35,803 nucleotides of DNA from the NCBI RefSeq assembly GCF_901447495.1, contig NZ_CABDWS010000031.1:1-35803 (forward strand), in the 5' to 3' direction. The position numbers and the translations under genes were made by a program. Below the pieces are notes generated by a model that was given only the letters and a program-made list of their open reading frames with translations, was not told the origin of the DNA and did not search any database. This document shows, piece after piece, positions 18,386 through 25,546 of the stretch (position 1 is its first letter; each line of letters starts with the position of its first letter). The DNA comes from Haloimpatiens lingqiaonensis (lineage in GTDB: Bacteria > Bacillota > Clostridia > Clostridiales > Clostridiaceae).

Positions 18386-19159
18386 ATGGGATATAAAATA
18401 GCTGTAGCAGGTAAAGGCGGTACTGGAAAAACTACATTAACTGGATTATTAATGGATTATTTAGTGAAACAGGGAAAAGGCCCTATATTAGCAGTAGATG
18501 CAGATGCTAATGCTAATTTAAATGAAGTACTAGGTGTAGAAGTAGAAGAAACTTTAGGAACAATAAGAGAAGAAGTTAGCCAAATGTCACTTAAAGGTGA
18601 TGGATTTCCAGGGGGAATGTTAAAAGCTGATTATTTAAAATACAGATTAAATACAGGATTAACTGAAGGTAATGGCTTTGATTTATTGGTAATGGGAAGA
18701 TCACAAGGTGAAGGCTGTTATTGTTATGTAAACGGTGTTTTAAAAGCTCAGATAGATTCCTTAGCTAACAACTACGATTACATAGTTATTGACAATGAAG
18801 CCGGTATGGAACACTTAAGCAGAAAAGTTGTAGATGATATAGATTTATTATTCTTAGTAAGTGATTCTTCAAGAAGAGGAATACAAGCAGTAGGAAGAAT
18901 AAATAAATTAGTAAAGGAATTAAAATTAAATGTTTCTAAAATATACCTTATTGTAAACAGGGCTCCACAAGAGGAACTAAATGATGGAATAAAAGAAGAA
19001 ATAGCAAATCAAGAACTAAATTTAATAGGTGTTGTTCCAATGGATCCTATGGTATATGAATATGATTGTGCAGGAAAACCATTAGTTAAATTACCTGAAG
19101 ATAGTATGTCAAAGAAAGCTTTAAAAGACATATTGTCCAAGGTTGGATTAAATAAGTAA
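18386..19159 (+). CDS. second CooC-family nickel maturation ATPase (AcsF-like position)
   Basis: MinD-like ATPase of 257 residues with deviant Walker A GKGGTGKT at 9-16, DADANANLNEV after strand 2, and a C111-Y-C113 metal motif. It is clearly a paralogue of the first CooC. Its position, immediately before the corrinoid protein and acetyl-CoA synthase genes, matches acsF of other acetogens, where the product has been linked to Ni activation of acetyl-CoA synthase. The division of labour between the two copies is inference from position. The ribosome site is AAAGGAGG. Confidence 0.88.
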   Translation: MGYKIAVAGKGGTGKTTLTGLLMDYLVKQGKGPILAVDADANANLNEVLGVEVEETLGTIREEVSQMSLKGDGFPGGMLKADYLKYRLNTGLTEGNGFDLLVMGRSQGEGCYCYVNGVLKAQIDSLANNYDYIVIDNEAGMEHLSRKVVDDIDLLFLVSDSSRRGIQAVGRINKLVKELKLNVSKIYLIVNRAPQEELNDGIKEEIANQELNLIGVVPMDPMVYEYDCAGKPLVKLPEDSMSKKALKDILSKVGLNK

Positions 19160-19179
19160 AAACAAGGAGGCTACCAGTT

Positions 19180-20124
19180 ATGTTCAAAAAAACAGTACAA
19201 AAATACTCAGGTAAAATCAACGAAGTTCAAATAGGAACAGGGGAAAAGGCAATAAAAATAGGGGGGCAAAATACACTTCCTTTTTACACTTTTGATGGAG
19301 ATACAGGAAATACTCCTAAAATAGGAATGGAAATAATAGATATATATCCTGAAAACTGGATAGAAGCATTAAAAGAAATATACAAAGACGTATGTAATGA
19401 TCCAGTTCAATGGGCAAAATTTGTAGAAGAAAAATATAATCCAGATTTTATATGTTTAAGATTAGCGGGAGCAGATCCAAGTGGAGCAGATAAATCCGTT
19501 GAAGAATGTACAAAAGTAGCTAAAGATGTGGCAGAAGCTATAAATGTTCCTCTAGCTGTAGCAGGTACAGGAAATCATGATAAAGATGCAAAATTATTTG
19601 AAAGCTTGGCAAAAGAATTAGATGGACATAATGTATTGTTATTATCAGCAGTAGAAGAAAACTATAAAACTGTAGCAGCAGCAGGCGCATTAGCTTATAG
19701 TCATAAGGTTGGAGCAGAATCTTCAGTTGATATTAACCTTGCAAAACAATTAAATATATTAATAAACCAATTAGGTGTTAAAACTGAAAATGTAGTATCA
19801 AACGTAGGATGTTCAGCAGCTGGTTATGGTTATGAATATGTTATATCAACTATGGATAGAATCAGACTTGCAGCGTTAGGACAAGATGATAAAACTCTAC
19901 AAACTCCAATAATAACACCAGTTTCTTTTGAAACATGGAAAGTTAAAGAAGCTATAGAATCAGAAAAAGATTCTCCACAATGGGGTTCTCAAGAAGATAG
20001 AGGAATATCTTTAGAAATAGCTACTGCAACAGGCGTTTTATCATCAGGATCAGATGCTTTAGTATTAAGACATCCAAAATCACTAGAAACTTTAAGAACT
20101 TTAGTAGAGGGATTACTAGCATAA
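19180..20124 (+). CDS. acsD: corrinoid iron-sulfur protein small subunit
   Basis: TIM-barrel protein of 314 residues, the beta subunit of the corrinoid/Fe-S methyl carrier (AcsC/AcsD). Family features include the N-terminal GTGEKAIKIGGQNTLPFYTFDGD, the LRLAGADPSG segment and the later NVVSNVGCSAAGYGYEY loop. It caps the cobamide together with the large subunit so the methyl-cobalt can visit AcsE and AcsB. It lies 20 bp after the second cooC with ribosome site AAGGAGG. The 119-bp gap to acsC holds a possible weak promoter. Confidence 0.95.
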   Translation: MFKKTVQKYSGKINEVQIGTGEKAIKIGGQNTLPFYTFDGDTGNTPKIGMEIIDIYPENWIEALKEIYKDVCNDPVQWAKFVEEKYNPDFICLRLAGADPSGADKSVEECTKVAKDVAEAINVPLAVAGTGNHDKDAKLFESLAKELDGHNVLLLSAVEENYKTVAAAGALAYSHKVGAESSVDINLAKQLNILINQLGVKTENVVSNVGCSAAGYGYEYVISTMDRIRLAALGQDDKTLQTPIITPVSFETWKVKEAIESEKDSPQWGSQEDRGISLEIATATGVLSSGSDALVLRHPKSLETLRTLVEGLLA

Positions 20125-20165
20125 TTTGTCGAAATACTTGATTTAATCTAAATTATTTGTAAATT

Positions 20166-20192
20166 TTGGCACGTTAGAATATAAGGTATAAA
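20166..20192 (+). promoter_or_regulatory. possible weak internal promoter before acsC
   Basis: TTGGCA (20166-20171) and TATAAA (20187-20192) are 15 bp apart, slightly short for sigma-A. The gap is the longest inside the 3' half of the cluster without a strong hairpin. Confidence 0.25.
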
Positions 20193-20243
20193 TTCGGAAA
20201 ATTTTTAGATATGTAAATTCAGATTGTTAGAGGAGGATAAAAA

Positions 20244-21590
20244 ATGGCTTTAAAAGGATTAGATATATTTAAATTAACACCAAAAAAGAATTGTAAAGAT
20301 TGTGGTTTCCCAACATGTTTAGCATTCTCAATGAAAGTTGCTGCAGGAGCAGTAGAAATAAGCAAATGTCCTCATATGGATGCATCTGCATTAGAAAAAT
20401 TATCAGAGGCTACTGCACCACTTATGAAAACCATAACAGTTGGAAAAGGTGAAAGTGAATATAAATTAGGAGGAGAAACAGTTCTTTTCCGTCATAGCAA
20501 AACTTTTGTAAACAGAAACAGATTTGCTATCATGTTCTGTGATTGCATGTCTGATGAAGAAATAGATAGAAAAATAGCAAACATGAAAAATGTTGATTAT
20601 GTAAGAATCGGCGAAGAAATGAAGGCTGAAATTGCTGCAATAAATTACAGCGGCAATAAAGATAGATATTTAGAAATAATAAACAAAATTAAAAACAGCG
20701 GATTAAAAGTGGCTTACATGTTAACTTGTGAAGATGTAGCTGTTATGAAAGAAGCTTTAGCACTAGTAAAAGATGAAAATCCTATAGTTTATGGTGCTAA
20801 CAAAGACAACTATAAAGAGATGGTTGAATTAGTTAAAGCTGATAAGTTAGTTTTAGGAGTTAAAGCTCCATCAATAGAAGAATTATATGCATTAGTAGAA
20901 GAAATACACAAAGCAGGTCATAAAGAATTAATACTTGACCCAGGTTCTTCTTCAATTAAAGAAGCTTTCCAAAATACAGTTCAAATAAGAAGAATAAATT
21001 TAGATGGACAAGATAGAGTATTTGGTTATCCATCAGTAATATTTGCAAATAAACTTGCTAATAATGACAAGTTTATGGAAGTAGCTCTAGGCACATTATT
21101 TACCATGAAATATGGTTCAATCATAGTGTTAGATGATATGGATTATGCAAGAGGACTTTCACTATTTGCTCTAAGACAAAACATATTTACAGACCCACAA
21201 AGACCAATGAGAGTTGAGCCAAATGTTTATCCAATAAACAACCCAGATGACAATTCACCAGTAATGGTAACAGTTGACTTTGCTTTAACTTACTTCATAG
21301 TATCTGGAGAAGTTGAAAGATCAAAAGTTCCAGTATGGATGTTAATCCCTGATGCAGGTGGATATTCAGTTCTTACATCTTGGGCAGCAGGTAAGTTTAC
21401 AGCATCAAGTATAGCTAAATTCGTAAAAGAAAGTGGAGTAGAAGAAAAGACTAAGTCAAGAAAACTTATAATTCCAGGTAAAGTTGCTGTACTTAAAGGT
21501 GATTTAGAAGAAAACCTACCAGGATGGGAAATTGTTGTTGGAACTAATGAAGCTCTACACATTCCAAAATTCTTAAAGGAATTTAAATAG
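20244..21590 (+). CDS. acsC: corrinoid iron-sulfur protein large subunit
   Basis: Alpha subunit of the corrinoid Fe-S protein, 448 residues. The N-terminal [4Fe-4S] domain is clear: C17, C20, C25 and C42 in a CKDCGFPTC plus KCPH pattern. This low-potential cluster reduces the cobalt. A TIM barrel and a C-terminal cobamide-binding domain follow, the latter with the GGYSVLTSWAAGK loop. It receives methyl from AcsE and delivers it to AcsB. The ribosome site is AGAGGAGG. A strong hairpin follows in the gap to acsE. Confidence 0.96.
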   Translation: MALKGLDIFKLTPKKNCKDCGFPTCLAFSMKVAAGAVEISKCPHMDASALEKLSEATAPLMKTITVGKGESEYKLGGETVLFRHSKTFVNRNRFAIMFCDCMSDEEIDRKIANMKNVDYVRIGEEMKAEIAAINYSGNKDRYLEIINKIKNSGLKVAYMLTCEDVAVMKEALALVKDENPIVYGANKDNYKEMVELVKADKLVLGVKAPSIEELYALVEEIHKAGHKELILDPGSSSIKEAFQNTVQIRRINLDGQDRVFGYPSVIFANKLANNDKFMEVALGTLFTMKYGSIIVLDDMDYARGLSLFALRQNIFTDPQRPMRVEPNVYPINNPDDNSPVMVTVDFALTYFIVSGEVERSKVPVWMLIPDAGGYSVLTSWAAGKFTASSIAKFVKESGVEEKTKSRKLIIPGKVAVLKGDLEENLPGWEIVVGTNEALHIPKFLKEFK

Positions 21591-21601
21591 GAAATATACT
21601 T

Positions 21602-21633
21602 CTTACATAGAGGGGAGCCCCCCTTTATGTAAG
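21602..21633 (+). promoter_or_regulatory. strong intercistronic hairpin between acsC and acsE
   Basis: A 14-bp stem (21602-21615 with 21620-21633) and a 4-nt AGCC loop; the inner part is GC-rich. The following bases are AGTTTAAAATAAA, so no U-tract is present. It is the most stable of the four operon-internal hairpins and may set the ratio of acsDC to acsEB message. Confidence 0.65.
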
Positions 21634-21669
21634 AGTTTAAAATAAAAAATTGAAAAGGGGAGAAAAAAC

Positions 21670-22455
21670 ATGGAAAAATTCATGATTATAGGGGAAAGAA
21701 TTCACTGTATATCACCAACTATAAGAAAAGCATTAGCAGAAAGAAATCCTGAACCAATATTAAAAAGAGCAAAAGAACAACTAGATGCAGGTGCTCATTA
21801 CCTAGATTTAAATATAGGACCTGCTGAAAAAGATGGCGAAGACGTAATGCCATGGGCTGTACAATTACTACAAAACGAATTCAATAACGTTCCTCTTGCT
21901 TTAGATACAACTAATAAAAAAGCAATAGAAGCTGGAATAAAAGTTTATAACAGAGAAAAAGGAAAGCCAATAATAAACTCAGCAGATGCTGGAGAAAGAA
22001 TAGAAATGATAGATTTAGCAGCTGCTAACGATGCAATGGTAATAGCTTTATGTGCTAAAGAAGGTATTACAAGAGACAATGACGAAAGAATGGCATATTG
22101 TACAGAAATGCTTGAAAGAGGAATGTCTTTAGGATTAGAACCAACAGATATGTTATTTGACCCTCTATTCCTAGTTATAAAAGGAATGCAAGAAAAACAA
22201 AAAGAAGTTCTAGAAGCAGTTAGATTAATAAGCGAAATGGAGCTTAAGACTGTTTGTGGATTAAGTAATGTATCTAATGGAGCACCAAAACATTTAAGAC
22301 CAATAATGGATGCTAATTTCTGTGCTATGGCTATGCAAGCAGGATTAACATCAGCAATTATGAACCCATGTGATCAAAGATTAATGGAAACTATAAAAAC
22401 TTGTGATATTATAAATGGAGCAGTTTTATACGCAGATTCTTATTTAGATCTATAA
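21670..22455 (+). CDS. acsE: 5-methyltetrahydrofolate:corrinoid iron-sulfur protein methyltransferase
   Basis: Pterin-binding TIM barrel of 261 residues that moves the methyl group of methyl-THF onto the cobalt of AcsCD. Typical features are the MIIGERIH start, the AHYLDLNIGPAEKDG segment near residue 42, PLALDTTN, and a C-terminal GLSNVSNGAP loop. Length equals that of characterised acetogen enzymes. It lies 16 bp before acsB and is presumably co-translated with it. The ribosome site is AAAAGGGGAG. Confidence 0.96.
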   Translation: MEKFMIIGERIHCISPTIRKALAERNPEPILKRAKEQLDAGAHYLDLNIGPAEKDGEDVMPWAVQLLQNEFNNVPLALDTTNKKAIEAGIKVYNREKGKPIINSADAGERIEMIDLAAANDAMVIALCAKEGITRDNDERMAYCTEMLERGMSLGLEPTDMLFDPLFLVIKGMQEKQKEVLEAVRLISEMELKTVCGLSNVSNGAPKHLRPIMDANFCAMAMQAGLTSAIMNPCDQRLMETIKTCDIINGAVLYADSYLDL

Positions 22456-22471
22456 AAGGGGGTAAGGGAAG

Positions 22472-24598
22472 ATGAATTTATTTCAAACTATATTTACAGG
22501 CTCAAATCAAGCTTTAGAAGCAGCTAAAGGCCTAGTTGCTCAAGCTATAAGTGAAAAAGGTAAAGATTGTAAAGTTGCTTTTCCTGACACTGCTTATGCA
22601 CTTCCAATAATTTTTGCAGCTACAGGAAAGAAAATAACTACTCTTGAAGAACTAGAAGGAGCTTTAGCTGTAGTAGAAAGCTTAATAGTTCAAGAAGAAA
22701 GATTAGAAAAGGCTTTAAATGCAGGACTTGCTACTGCAGTAGCAGCAGAAATAATTGAAGCTGCTAAATATGTATTAAGTGACACACCATACACAGAACC
22801 TTGTATAGGCTTTGTACCAGACCCAGTTATCCGTTCATTAGGAGTTCCACTAGTTACTGGCGATATCCCTGGAATAGCAGTTGTTTTAGGAGAATGTCCA
22901 GATAGTGAAACCGCAGCAAAAGTTATAAAAGATTACCAATCAAAAGGACTTCTTACTTTCTTAGTAGGAAAGGTAATTGACCAAGCTATAGAAGCTAATG
23001 TAAAAATGGGTCTAGACCTAAGAGTTATTCCTGTTGGATATGATGTAACATCAGTAATTCATGTTGTATCAGTAGCTATAAGAGCAGGATTTATATTTGG
23101 TGCACTTGAAGGCGGTAAATTCGGTGATTTCTTAGAGTACACAGACAAGAGAATTCTTGCTTTTGTAAATGCCTTTGGACCACTTAGTGAATTAGTAGTT
23201 TCTGCAGGAGCAGGTGCTATAGCACTTGGATTCCCAGTAATTACTGACCAAGATGTTCAAGAAGTTCCAACATTATTATTAACTCAAAAAGATTATGATA
23301 AAGTACCAAAAACTTCATTAGAAGCTAGACATATAAAAATAAAAATAACTGAAATTCCTATACCAGTAGCTTTTGCAGCAGCATTTGAAGGTGAAAGAAT
23401 AAGAAAGAATGATATGTTTGCTGAATTTGGTGGAGGAAAAACTGATGCTTGGGAACTAGTAATGCAAAGAGAACTTTCAGAAGTTGAAGATCATAAGATT
23501 ACATTAATAGGTCCAGATGTTGATACTATAACAGAAGCACCAGGAAGACTTCCATTAGGAGTATTCATAGAAGTTGCTGGAGCTAACATGCAAAAAGACT
23601 TTGAACCAGTTCTTGAAAGAAGACTTCACTATTTCTTAAACTATATAGAAGGTGTAATGCACGTTGGTCAAAGAAACTTAACTTGGGTTAGAATAGGTAA
23701 GGAAGCTTATGAAAAAGGCTTTAGATTAAACCACATAGGAGAAGTTATCTATGCTAAGATATTAGATGAATTCGGATCTGTTGTGGATAAATGTCAAGTT
23801 ACTATAGTAACTGATCCAGATAAATGTGGAGAATTAAGAGAAAAATATGCTATGCCAAGATACATGGAAAGAGATGAAAGATTAGAATCTCTAATAGACG
23901 AAAATGTAGATACTTTCTACACTTGTAACTTATGTCAATCTTTCGCTCCAGCTCACGTATGTGTTGTAACACCTGAAAGACTTGGACTTTGCGGAGCAGT
24001 TAGTTGGTTAGATGCTAAAGCTACACTAGAATTAAATCCAACAGGACCATGTCAAGCAATACCAAAAGAAGGAGTTATTGACGAAAACTTAGGTATTTGG
24101 CAAAAGGTAAATGAAGTTGTTGAGCAAATGTCTCAAGGTGCAGTAAGCCAAGTTACATTATACAGCTTACTTCAAGATCCAATGACATCTTGTGGATGTT
24201 TTGAATGTATCTGCGGTATAATGCCAGAGGCTAATGGTGTTGTAATAGTAAACAGAGAATATGGTTCAATTTCTCCTCTAGGAATGACTTTTGGAGAACT
24301 TGCATCTATGACAGGTGGTGGAGTCCAAACTCCAGGATTTATGGGACATGGAAGACCATTCATATCTTCAAAGAAATTCTTAAAAGCTGAAGGCGGAGTT
24401 TCAAGAATCGTTTGGATGCCAAAAGAATTAAAAGAATTTGTTAAAGAAAAATTAAATAAAACAGCTAAAGAATTATATGATATAGATAACTTTGCAGATA
24501 TGATTTGTGATGAAACTATATCTACAGATTCAGAAGGCGTATTAGCATTCTTAGAAGAAAAAGGTCATCCAGCATTAACTATGGATCCTATTATGTAA
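22472..24598 (+). CDS. acsB: acetyl-CoA synthase (CODH/ACS alpha subunit)
   Basis: Ni enzyme of 708 residues that condenses methyl, CO and CoA to acetyl-CoA. A-cluster ligands are complete: C485, C488, C497 and C507 for the Fe4S4 cubane, and C574-G-C576 for the distal Ni. Spacings (3, 9, 10, 67) equal those of the Moorella enzyme (506, 509, 518, 528, 595/597). The N-terminal domain, which contacts CODH, is present, so this is the bacterial rather than the short archaeal form. The start is ATG 22472, 16 bp after acsE, with AAAGGGGGTAAGG upstream. A 518-bp repeat-rich gap separates it from gcvH. Confidence 0.98.
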   Translation: MNLFQTIFTGSNQALEAAKGLVAQAISEKGKDCKVAFPDTAYALPIIFAATGKKITTLEELEGALAVVESLIVQEERLEKALNAGLATAVAAEIIEAAKYVLSDTPYTEPCIGFVPDPVIRSLGVPLVTGDIPGIAVVLGECPDSETAAKVIKDYQSKGLLTFLVGKVIDQAIEANVKMGLDLRVIPVGYDVTSVIHVVSVAIRAGFIFGALEGGKFGDFLEYTDKRILAFVNAFGPLSELVVSAGAGAIALGFPVITDQDVQEVPTLLLTQKDYDKVPKTSLEARHIKIKITEIPIPVAFAAAFEGERIRKNDMFAEFGGGKTDAWELVMQRELSEVEDHKITLIGPDVDTITEAPGRLPLGVFIEVAGANMQKDFEPVLERRLHYFLNYIEGVMHVGQRNLTWVRIGKEAYEKGFRLNHIGEVIYAKILDEFGSVVDKCQVTIVTDPDKCGELREKYAMPRYMERDERLESLIDENVDTFYTCNLCQSFAPAHVCVVTPERLGLCGAVSWLDAKATLELNPTGPCQAIPKEGVIDENLGIWQKVNEVVEQMSQGAVSQVTLYSLLQDPMTSCGCFECICGIMPEANGVVIVNREYGSISPLGMTFGELASMTGGGVQTPGFMGHGRPFISSKKFLKAEGGVSRIVWMPKELKEFVKEKLNKTAKELYDIDNFADMICDETISTDSEGVLAFLEEKGHPALTMDPIM

Positions 24599-24617
24599 TT
24601 AAGAATTAAGAATTAAT
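24597..24617. repeat. heptanucleotide tandem repeat (AATTAAG, three units)
   Basis: AATTAAG, AATTAAG and AATTAAT run in register, beginning inside the acsB stop codon and ending at the left flank of the 314-bp element. Similar 7-bp arrays occur at three other places in this window. Confidence 0.7.
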
Positions 24618-24680
24618 AATTCAACTTTCGCAGCTATAAAATAAAAATATAAAATTTGTAGATAAGTAATGGGTATTAGA

Positions 24681-24708
24681 TAAGAAGTAAGAAGTAAGAG
24701 TTAAGGAT
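24681..24708. repeat. degenerate heptanucleotide repeat (TAAGAAG, four units)
   Basis: TAAGAAG, TAAGAAG, TAAGAGT and TAAGGAT run in register. The first two units are complementary to TTCTTACTTCTTA near 24750-24762, so transcripts could also fold here. Confidence 0.6.
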
Positions 24709-24727
24709 AAAACTCTAGGAGTTTTTT
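24709..24727 (+). terminator. possible terminator downstream of acsB
   Basis: AAAACTC-TAG-GAGTTTT with a following TT gives a 7-bp stem, a 3-nt loop and a short U-tract. It could end the acs transcript, in which case gcvH would need its own promoter. Confidence 0.5.
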
Positions 24728-24787
24728 ATAATTAATCTATAAGTAATAATTCTTACTTCTTACCTTATATAGCGTAAAGCTTAAAGT

Positions 24788-24911
24788 TTATCCGATGACT
24801 ACCTGCCGTAACACTTCCACCTCTAACAAAGTGGGAGATAACGGCAGCTACGTCCCTGGATAACGATCTCTAACCTTCAGTTGGAGTGAAAACTCCATCT
24901 GAAGCTAAGAG
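24788..24911 (+). ncRNA. candidate structured RNA inside the acsB-gcvH element
   Basis: A compact, nested fold can be drawn by eye. P1: TTATCC (24788-24793) with GGATAA (24858-24863). P2 inside it: CTGCCGT (24803-24809) with ACGGCAG (24841-24847). P3: CTTCCAC (24814-24820) with GTGGGAG (24831-24837). A second arm has CTCT/AGAG (24868-24871 with 24908-24911), CTTCAG/CTGAAG (24875-24880 with 24899-24904), and TGGAGT/ACTCCA (24882-24887 with 24892-24897) capped by a GAAA tetraloop. The segment is clearly more GC-rich than its surroundings. The strand is assumed from the GAAA loop. The class is not recognised; a mobile-element guide-like (omega) RNA or a self-splicing remnant are candidates. Confidence 0.55.
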
Positions 24912-24928
24912 TTCTGTTTATATGCGAA

Positions 24929-25027
24929 AGTTGAGTTAATAACTATAGTTATTGTTTAAGATACTTGCATAATCTGTGCTATTACCACCTTCATCAGTTG
25001 AGTTAATAACTATAGTTATTGTTTAAG
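24929..25027. repeat. 67-bp-spaced tandem duplication carrying a 16-bp perfect palindrome
   Basis: A 32-bp sequence at 24929-24960 recurs exactly at 24996-25027. Each copy contains the palindrome AATAACTATAGTTATT. The first copy straddles the right end of the 314-bp element (it starts with the last bases AGTTGA), so the duplication includes a piece of the element end. Confidence 0.85.
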
Positions 25028-25030
25028 TTC

Positions 25031-25071
25031 AGTTATAGTGGGTTTAAATATAATTTAAATCCGCTATAACT
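25031..25071 (+). promoter_or_regulatory. long hairpin in the gcvH leader
   Basis: AGTTATAGTGGGTTTA (25031-25046) pairs over 16 positions, including two G-T pairs, with TAAATCCGCTATAACT (25056-25071). It ends 45 bp before the gcvH start. There is no U-tract, so it may be a protective 5' structure or a protein-binding site. Confidence 0.55.
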
Positions 25072-25116
25072 ACAATATGGTCATTTATGTTTAAAATATT
25101 TTAGGGAGGCATATAT

Positions 25117-25491
25117 ATGAATCATCCAGAAAATTTATATTATAGTAAAGAACATACTTGGGCAAGAGTTGAGGGAGATACAGCTTATGTTGGAATAACT
25201 GATTTTGCTCAAAGTCAATTGGGAGAAATATTGTTTGTTGAAATGCCAGAAGTAGACGATGAAATAACTCAAGATGAAACTTTTGGAGTAGTTGAATCTT
25301 CTAAAAAGGCTTCAGATTTATTTGCTCCAATTTCAGGAACAGTGTTAGAAATAAATGAAAAGTTAGATGATGAACCAGAATATATAAATGAAGATGCATA
25401 TGATGCTTGGATTATAAAAGTTCAATTAAGTGATAAAGGTGAGCTAGATAATTTATTAAGCTCTGCTGATTACCAATCAAGTATAAAATAG
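25117..25491 (+). CDS. gcvH: glycine cleavage system H protein (lipoyl carrier)
   Basis: Small lipoyl-domain protein of 124 residues. The lipoylated lysine is Lys63 within VVESSKKAS, and the family signatures HTWARVEGD and GITDFAQSQLGE are intact. In glycine cleavage it shuttles aminomethyl groups between GcvP, GcvT and Lpd. Here it ends the Wood-Ljungdahl cluster, as in several clostridial acetogens, with lpdA eight genes upstream and no gcvP or gcvT in the window. Its ribosome site is AGGGAGG. A perfect-palindrome terminator follows at once. Confidence 0.95.
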   Translation: MNHPENLYYSKEHTWARVEGDTAYVGITDFAQSQLGEILFVEMPEVDDEITQDETFGVVESSKKASDLFAPISGTVLEINEKLDDEPEYINEDAYDAWIIKVQLSDKGELDNLLSSADYQSSIK

Positions 25492-25497
25492 TATAGT

Positions 25498-25530
25498 CTT
25501 TCTCGGCCTAGGCCGAGAAAGCTTTTCTTA
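25498..25530 (+). terminator. terminator after gcvH
   Basis: CTTTCTCGGCC-TA-GGCCGAGAAAG (25498-25521; strictly self-complementary) is followed by CTTTTCTTA. Strong GC core; it separates gcvH from acsV, possibly with partial read-through. Confidence 0.75.
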
Positions 25531-25546
25531 CAGGGGGTATTGATTT

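Larger units (their letters stand above)
24621..24934. mobile_element. 314-bp non-autonomous element with 12-bp terminal inverted repeats
   Basis: TCAACTTTCGCA (24621-24632) and its exact complement TGCGAAAGTTGA (24923-24934) bound the stretch. The flanks ATTAATAAT and GTTAATAAC agree at 7 of 9 positions and could be an imperfect target duplication, though they are AT-rich. No transposase gene lies inside; instead there is a structured RNA-like segment. This looks like a MITE or a deletion remnant of an insertion element. The parent family is unknown to me. An IS200/IS605-type origin is conceivable for the RNA part, but such elements normally lack terminal inverted repeats. Confidence 0.55.

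Noticed and set aside
24597-25027. CRISPR array
   Set aside because: Repeats are heptamers or a two-copy duplication of different sequences; there is no regular repeat-spacer pattern and no cas gene.
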